Origin: JBDHRG01 sp039807445
GTDB lineage: Bacteria; Pseudomonadota; Gammaproteobacteria; Competibacterales; Competibacteraceae
DNA: 10,615 nt
Assembly: GCA_039807445.1 (NCBI GenBank)
Contig: JBDHRG010000131.1
Span: 1-10,615 of the forward strand
Reading direction: 5' to 3'
The notes under the pieces are model-generated. The model did not search any database. It saw nothing but the letters and a program-made list of their open reading frames with translations, and was not told the origin of the DNA. The first letter of the stretch is position 1, and each line of letters starts with the position of its first letter. Both the position numbers and the translations under genes were made by a program. Below, in pieces: positions 6,673 through 10,615 of the stretch.

Positions 6673-7869
6673 CGCCAGCGCGTCGAGCCCGCGGATGAGG
6701 TCGGCCTGGAGGTCGGCGAGGTCTTCGAGGCCGACCGAGACGCGGATCAAGCCGTCGACCACGCCGGCGGCGTCGCGCTGCGCCTGCGTGATGCGCCCGT
6801 GCGTCGTGGTCGCCGGGTGCGTGATCGTGGTCTTGGCGTCGCCGAGGTTGGCAGTGATCGAGATCAGCCTCACCGCATCGATCACCTGCCACGCGGCTTC
6901 GCGCCCGCCCGCGACCTCGAACGACACCACGCCGCCGAAACCGCCGGGCTGCTGCCTCCGGGCCAGTTCGTGCTGCGGGTGCGAGGTGAGCCCCGGATAG
7001 TGCACGCGCACCACCGCCGGGTGCGCCTCGAGCCAGTGCGCCAGCTCGAGCGCCGACTCGCAGTGCGCGCGCATGCGCAGCCGTAGCGTCTCCAACCCCT
7101 TCAGGAACACCCAGGCGTTGAACGGGCTCATCGTCGGCCCGGCGGTGCGCAGGAAGCCGAACACCTCCTTGCCGACGCGCTGCGCGTCGCCGACCACCGC
7201 GCCGCCGATGCAGCGCCCCTGGCCGTCGATGTACTTGGTCGCCGAGTGCACGACCAGATCGGCGCCGAGCTCGAGCGGGCGCTGCAGCATCGGCGTACAG
7301 AAGCAGTTGTCGACCACCAGCACCGCGCCGTGGCGCTGGGCGATGTCGGCCAGCGCGCGGATGTCGGCCATCTCCATCAGCGGGTTCGACGGCGTCTCGA
7401 CGAACAGCATGCGCGTCTGGGGCTTGAGCGCGCGCGCCCAGGCTTCGGGCTCGGCCGGCGGCACGTAGCTGAACTCGAGTCCGAAGCGCGCGAGGATGTT
7501 GTTGAACAGGTTGGTGGTGCTGCCGAACACGCCCTGCGAGCAGATCACGTGGTCGCCGGCCTTCAGCAGCGCCATGCACGTCGACAGGATCGCCGCCATG
7601 CCCGAGGCGGTGGCGACGCAGGCCTCGCCGCCTTCGAGCGCGGCCAGCCGGCGCTCGAAGGTGCGCACCGTCGGGTTGGTGAAGCGCGAGTAGACGTTGC
7701 CTTCCTCGGCGCCCGAGAATACGGCCGCCGCCTGGGCGGCGTTCGCGTAGACGAAGCTCGAGGTCGGGAAGAGCGCTTCGGCGTGCTCGCGCTCGTGCGT
7801 GCGCACCTGGCCGGCACGCACCGCGAGGCTGGCCAGACCGAGGTCGAGTTCGGATTCATCGAAGGACAT
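6664..7869 (-). CDS. metZ: O-succinylhomoserine sulfhydrylase (PLP enzyme, methionine synthesis)
   Basis: 401 residues of the Cys/Met-metabolism PLP family. Visible features are YSRFTNPT (60-67, phosphate-binding Tyr/Arg from the neighbouring subunit), ATASGMAAI (86-94), ETPSNPLMEM (158-167), VVDNCFCTP (185-193; Asp187 binds the pyridine nitrogen) and SATKYIDGQGR (209-219; Lys212 forms the Schiff base). KYIDGQGRCIGG is characteristic of MetZ, which makes homocysteine from O-succinylhomoserine and sulfide in the cytoplasm; a cystathionine gamma-synthase role is less likely. Length is normal for the family. The ATG at 7869 has GGAG nine bases before it; an upstream frame extension encodes an unlikely Pro/Arg-rich leader. 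It follows purF after 160 bases, as in pseudomonads. Its last residues Cys-Lys and the TGA fall in the end of a MITE-like element, so its natural C-terminus may have been replaced. Confidence 0.93.
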   Translation of the reverse strand: MSFDESELDLGLASLAVRAGQVRTHEREHAEALFPTSSFVYANAAQAAAVFSGAEEGNVYSRFTNPTVRTFERRLAALEGGEACVATASGMAAILSTCMALLKAGDHVICSQGVFGSTTNLFNNILARFGLEFSYVPPAEPEAWARALKPQTRMLFVETPSNPLMEMADIRALADIAQRHGAVLVVDNCFCTPMLQRPLELGADLVVHSATKYIDGQGRCIGGAVVGDAQRVGKEVFGFLRTAGPTMSPFNAWVFLKGLETLRLRMRAHCESALELAHWLEAHPAVVRVHYPGLTSHPQHELARRQQPGGFGGVVSFEVAGGREAAWQVIDAVRLISITANLGDAKTTITHPATTTHGRITQAQRDAAGVVDGLIRVSVGLEDLADLQADLIRGLDALACK

Positions 7870-7886
7870 CGCGTGGGTCTCCGCGA

Positions 7887-7904
7887 CGGGGGACGCCTCC
7901 CCCG
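7887..7904. repeat. Hairpin just upstream of metZ
   Basis: CGGGGGA-cgcc-TCCCCCG is a perfect 7-bp stem with a four-base loop, ending 18 bases before the metZ start codon and close to its ribosome-binding site. It lacks a T run in the direction of transcription. Confidence 0.45.
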
Positions 7905-7917
7905 GGTATGGCCGGGC

Positions 7918-7936
7918 GGCAGCCGGGAGGGCTGCC
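7918..7936. repeat. Second hairpin in the purF-metZ spacer
   Basis: GGCAGCC and GGCTGCC pair perfectly around a five-base loop. The core resembles the palindrome at 840-861. Together with the neighbouring hairpin it fills much of the 160-base space between purF and metZ, where it may separate expression of the two genes. Confidence 0.4.
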
Positions 7937-8006
7937 CGCGAACGACTGATCGAAGGGAATGGGTGATGGGGAGCGAGTGACCGCACCCGCCTCCCCCACA
8001 GCCCAT

Positions 8007-8038
8007 CCCTGCGTCAAGCGACCCCTGCGTCAGGCGAC
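8007..8038. repeat. 16-bp tandem duplication at the purF stop codon
   Basis: CCCTGCGTCAAGCGAC (8007-8022) and CCCTGCGTCAGGCGAC (8023-8038) differ at one base. The second copy contains the purF stop (8030-8032) and the last codons; the first lies directly downstream of the gene. Confidence 0.75.
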
Positions 8039-9550
8039 ATTGTGCAGCTCCGGCGTGGTTTCGTCTTCGGCGTCGCCGCGCGCGGCCTTGGCGCCGTCGT
8101 TGCGCGCCCGGCTCAGGCGATCGAGGTAGGCGCCGTCGATGTCGCCGGTCACGTACTCGCCGGTGAAGCACGAGCTGTCGAAGCGCGCCAGCCTGGGGTT
8201 CAGCGAGCGGATCGCGCCCTCGAGGTCGCCGAGACCCTGGTAGAACAGCCGATCGGCGCCAATGGCTTCGGCGACCTCGGCTTCGCTGCGGCCGTTGGCG
8301 ACGAATTCCTCGACCGCCGGCATGTCGATGCCGTACACGTTCGGGAAGCGTACCGCCGGCGCTGCCGAGGCGAAGTACACCTTGTTGGCGCCCGCCTCGC
8401 GCGCCATGCGGATGATCTCTTCCGAGGTCGTGCCGCGCACCACCGAGTCGTCGACGAGCAGCACGTTGCGCCCGGCGAACTCGAGCGGGATCGGGTTCAG
8501 CTTCTGCCGCACCGACTTCTTGCGCTGCGTCTGCCCCGGCATGATGAAGGTGCGGGCGATGTAGCGGTTCTTGATGAAGCCTTCGACGTAGCGCACACCG
8601 AGCGTATTGGCCAGCGCCAGCGCCGAGGAGCGGCTGGTGTCGGGGATCGGGATCACGACGTCGATGTCGTGATCGGGCCACTCGCGCGCGATCTTGCGCG
8701 CCAGGCGCTCGCCCATCAGCGTGCGCGCCTGGTGCACCGAAACCTCGTCGATCACCGAGTCGGGGCGCGCGAAGTACACGTACTCGAAGATGCAGCCCGC
8801 GTGCTGCGGCGCCTCGGCGCACTGGCGCGCGTGCAGCCGGCCCTGCATGTCGATGAACAGCGCCTCGCCGGGCTCGACGTCGCGCACCCGCGTGAAGCCG
8901 AGCGCATCGAGCGCAATGCTCTCGGACGCCAGCATGTGCTCGGTACCGGTCTCGGTACCGCGCACGCCGTAGACCAGCGGGCGGATACCGTTGGGGTCGC
9001 GGAACGCGACCAGGCCGTAGCCCATGATCATGCCGACCGCGGCGTAGGCGCCGCGCACGCGCCGGTGCAGCCCCTGGACCGCGGCGAACACGTCGTCGGG
9101 CTCGACGGTCAGCTTGTCGAGGCGCGAGAGCTCGTGCGCGAACACGTTGAGCAGCACTTCGGAGTCCGAATCGGTGTTGATGTGGCGGCGGTCGGTGCGG
9201 AACAGTTCGCCCTGGAGCTCGTCGGCATTGGTCAGGTTGCCGTTGTGCGCCATCGAGATGCCGAACGGCGAGTTGACGTAGAACGGCTGCGCCTCGGCCG
9301 GATTCGCGGAGCTGCCGGCGGTCGGGTAGCGCACGTGGCCGATGCCGAGCTTGCCGGGCAGACGTAGCATGTGACGGGTGCGGATCACGTCGCGCACCAG
9401 ACCGTTGTTCTTGCGCAAGTGCAGGCGGCCGTGTTCGTCGCAGGTCATGATGCCGGCCGCATCCTGGCCGCGGTGTTGCAGCATCGTCAGCGCGTCGAAA
9501 ATGGCCTGGTTGACCGGGCTGTGCGCCAGGATCCCAACGATTCCACACAT
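8030..9550 (-). CDS. purF: Amidophosphoribosyltransferase
   Basis: 506 residues, the length of E. coli PurF. It catalyses the first step of purine synthesis, from PRPP and glutamine to phosphoribosylamine. The glutaminase half has the nucleophile Cys2 (MCGIVGI), LQHRGQDAAGI (24-34), GHVRYPTAG (71-79) and HNGNLTN (102-108). The transferase half has PIPDTSRSSA (301-310), the flexible loop region around KNRYIARTF (328-336) and the PRPP loop VLLVDDSVVRGTT (363-375). There is no propeptide: the cysteine follows the initiator Met, as in the E. coli type. RYPTAG replaces the more common RYSTAG, a small variation. The start is fixed by the need for Cys at position 2, although the ribosome-binding site is weak. 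cvpA lies 54 bases upstream and metZ downstream on the same strand. No PurR-like operator was seen. Confidence 0.98.
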   Translation of the reverse strand: MCGIVGILAHSPVNQAIFDALTMLQHRGQDAAGIMTCDEHGRLHLRKNNGLVRDVIRTRHMLRLPGKLGIGHVRYPTAGSSANPAEAQPFYVNSPFGISMAHNGNLTNADELQGELFRTDRRHINTDSDSEVLLNVFAHELSRLDKLTVEPDDVFAAVQGLHRRVRGAYAAVGMIMGYGLVAFRDPNGIRPLVYGVRGTETGTEHMLASESIALDALGFTRVRDVEPGEALFIDMQGRLHARQCAEAPQHAGCIFEYVYFARPDSVIDEVSVHQARTLMGERLARKIAREWPDHDIDVVIPIPDTSRSSALALANTLGVRYVEGFIKNRYIARTFIMPGQTQRKKSVRQKLNPIPLEFAGRNVLLVDDSVVRGTTSEEIIRMAREAGANKVYFASAAPAVRFPNVYGIDMPAVEEFVANGRSEAEVAEAIGADRLFYQGLGDLEGAIRSLNPRLARFDSSCFTGEYVTGDIDGAYLDRLSRARNDGAKAARGDAEDETTPELHNVA

Positions 9551-9604
9551 GGTTCGATTACGCTCTCACACTGGCGGGGCGTTCCGGGCCCCTGGACTGC
9601 GGGC

Positions 9605-10108
9605 TCACTGGAAGCGGATTCCCTGGGCGAGCTCGGGAGGCAGGTAGGCCTTCAGCGTCAAGGCCAGCTCCTGGAAATGGGGCAGGAAGATCGACTGGCT
9701 CCACCACGGGTCGCGCGGCACCGGCGTCAGCCCGGCGAGCAGCACCAGCACCGCGACGATCGCGACGCCGCGCGCCGCGCCGAACACCACGCCGACCATG
9801 CGGTCGGTCGGCCCGAGGCCGGTGCCGTCGACGATCCGCCCGACGACGATGTTGACGAGGCCGCCGGCGAACAGCGCCACCACCACCACCGCGCCGAAGG
9901 CCAGCATCTGCCGCACCGAGGGCACCGAGACGTAGCCCTCGAGCAGCACCGCGACGCGGTCGGAGAAATGGAAGGCGAGGACGAAGGCGCCGACCCACGA
10001 AGCCAGCGAGATCGCTTCGCGCAGGAAGCCGCGCCACAGGCTCATCAGCACCGACAGACCGAGGATCGCGAGGATCGCGTAGTCGGCCCAGATCAGACGA
10101 TCCACCAT
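9605..10108 (-). CDS. cvpA: CvpA-family inner-membrane protein
   Basis: 167 residues with about four hydrophobic segments (near 8-26, 33-47, 66-90 and 104-128) and a soluble C-terminus. The opening MVDRLIWADYAILAILGLSVLMS..RGFLREAISL pattern, with the conserved RG-x-x-RE motif at 26-31, is typical of CvpA. The protein is needed for colicin V production in E. coli and is linked to envelope stress and bile resistance; its biochemical role is not settled. The ATG at 10108 is chosen because it starts at the usual family position; a TTG at 10132 would add eight residues. It stands between dedD (66 bases upstream) and purF (54 bases downstream), the conserved order that gave the gene its place in the purF operon. 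Confidence 0.93.
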   Translation of the reverse strand: MVDRLIWADYAILAILGLSVLMSLWRGFLREAISLASWVGAFVLAFHFSDRVAVLLEGYVSVPSVRQMLAFGAVVVVALFAGGLVNIVVGRIVDGTGLGPTDRMVGVVFGAARGVAIVAVLVLLAGLTPVPRDPWWSQSIFLPHFQELALTLKAYLPPELAQGIRFQ

Positions 10109-10174
10109 CTTCAGTCGCTCACTCGTACGCAACAGGCGCCCCGGGGCGCGGATTCTAGCAGCATTCCCTACTCC

Positions 10175-10615
10175 TCATTCCCCCGGCCCGACGATGTTGC
10201 CGCTGATGCCGGAGCCGGCCAGGCGCGAGCGCATGGCCTCGGCCGCCGGACGCGACTCCTGGCCGACCACGCGCACGCGGTACAGGGTCTTGCCACCGGC
10301 GCTGATGCGCTCGACCATCGCCGGGAAGCGCTGCGAGCGCAGGCGGTCGCGCAGCAGGCTGGCGTTCTCTTCCAGGCTGAAGCTGCCGACCTGCACCGCC
10401 CAACTGCCGCCGCCGGACGAAGCCGCCGCGGCGGGTGCAGGTGCGGCGGGGGCGGGCGCCGACCGCGCGGGCAGCCAGGGCTCGCGCGCTGCGGGCGTGG
10501 TGGCCGGCGCGGCGGCACGGACAGTGCCCGCCGAGCTCGACGGCACCGCGCTCTGCGAGCGGCTGACCAGCTCGATCTTGGGCAGCGCCGAAGGCACGGC
10601 CCGGGTCGTGGCCGG
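10175..10615 (-). CDS. dedD: SPOR-domain protein, DedD-like (N-terminus beyond the right edge)
   Basis: The visible 146 C-terminal residues contain a low-complexity Ala/Pro/Ser linker (about visible residues 15-70) and then a SPOR domain, starting at SWAVQVGSF and continuing with ENASLLRDRLRSQRFPAMVE, the strand TLYRVRVVG, and AEAMRSRLAGSGISGNIVG. SPOR domains bind glycan strands without stem peptides at the division septum. DedD normally has one N-terminal membrane helix, which would lie outside the window. Position directly upstream of cvpA and purF supports DedD over other SPOR proteins such as FtsN. The frame is open to the edge; a GTG at 10597 is not taken as the start because the linker plainly continues. 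Confidence 0.88.
   Translation of the reverse strand, partial: PATTRAVPSALPKIELVSRSQSAVPSSSAGTVRAAAPATTPAAREPWLPARSAPAPAAPAPAAAASSGGGSWAVQVGSFSLEENASLLRDRLRSQRFPAMVERISAGGKTLYRVRVVGQESRPAAEAMRSRLAGSGISGNIVGPGE

Noticed and set aside
7870..8029. SAM riboswitch upstream of metZ
   Set aside because: Only two simple hairpins are seen; the multi-helix junction and conserved bases of known SAM-binding classes are not recognisable.
8042..9367. 441-codon plus-strand frame across purF
   Set aside because: Antisense to a complete and well-supported purF.
7563..9548. 661-codon minus-strand frame overlapping purF and metZ
   Set aside because: It is an out-of-frame reading of both genes with an Arg/Ala/Pro-rich translation and no domains.
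9551..9604. PurR operator before purF
   Set aside because: No palindrome resembling the ACGCAAAC-GTTTGCGT purine box is present here or before cvpA.

Overview
The window is about 10.6 kb of high-GC DNA (strong G/C bias at third codon positions). Its gene content and order fit a gammaproteobacterium: a SPOR-domain/DedD protein, cvpA, purF and metZ follow one another on the minus strand, as in pseudomonads, and a PsrA-type TetR regulator sits at the head of a fatty-acid gene cluster. I cannot name the genus from sequence alone. A Xanthomonadales- or Chromatiales-like lineage is a guess.

Layout, left to right. (1) 1-2938, minus strand: a fatty-acid module reading psrA-like regulator, then a FadL-type outer-membrane transporter, then the N-terminal third of a FadN-type 3-hydroxyacyl-CoA dehydrogenase that runs off the left edge. 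(2) 2939-3405: a divergent control region. It holds two GAAAC-N4-GTTT(C/G) palindromes that fit the published PsrA operator pattern, a possible promoter for the fatty-acid cluster, and a possible promoter plus long leader for the helicase. (3) 3418-4971, plus strand: an RhlE-type DEAD-box RNA helicase with a repetitive RGG/FNRDG tail, followed by two back-to-back hairpins and a short start-less stretch with coding-like codon use. (4) 5200-6385, minus: a YigB-like HAD phosphatase and a MOSC-domain protein, four bases apart. (5) 6386-6663: a GC-rich spacer with a 22-bp inverted repeat inside a larger MITE-like structure (about 6490-6672) whose outer end overlaps the metZ stop codon. (6) 6664-10615, minus: dedD (5' part outside the window), cvpA, purF, metZ.

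How the genes work together. FadL would bring long-chain fatty acids across the outer membrane, the FadN-like enzyme would carry out the middle steps of beta-oxidation, and the PsrA-like repressor would sense acyl ligands and control the cluster through the two palindromes. The right-hand cluster joins cell-envelope (SPOR), colicin V production/purine-linked (CvpA), purine (PurF) and methionine (MetZ) functions, a known conserved arrangement. I see no defence system, CRISPR array, rRNA, tRNA or complete insertion sequence. The least ordinary parts are the operator pair, the MITE-like element at the metZ stop, and the orphan coding-like stretch after rhlE.
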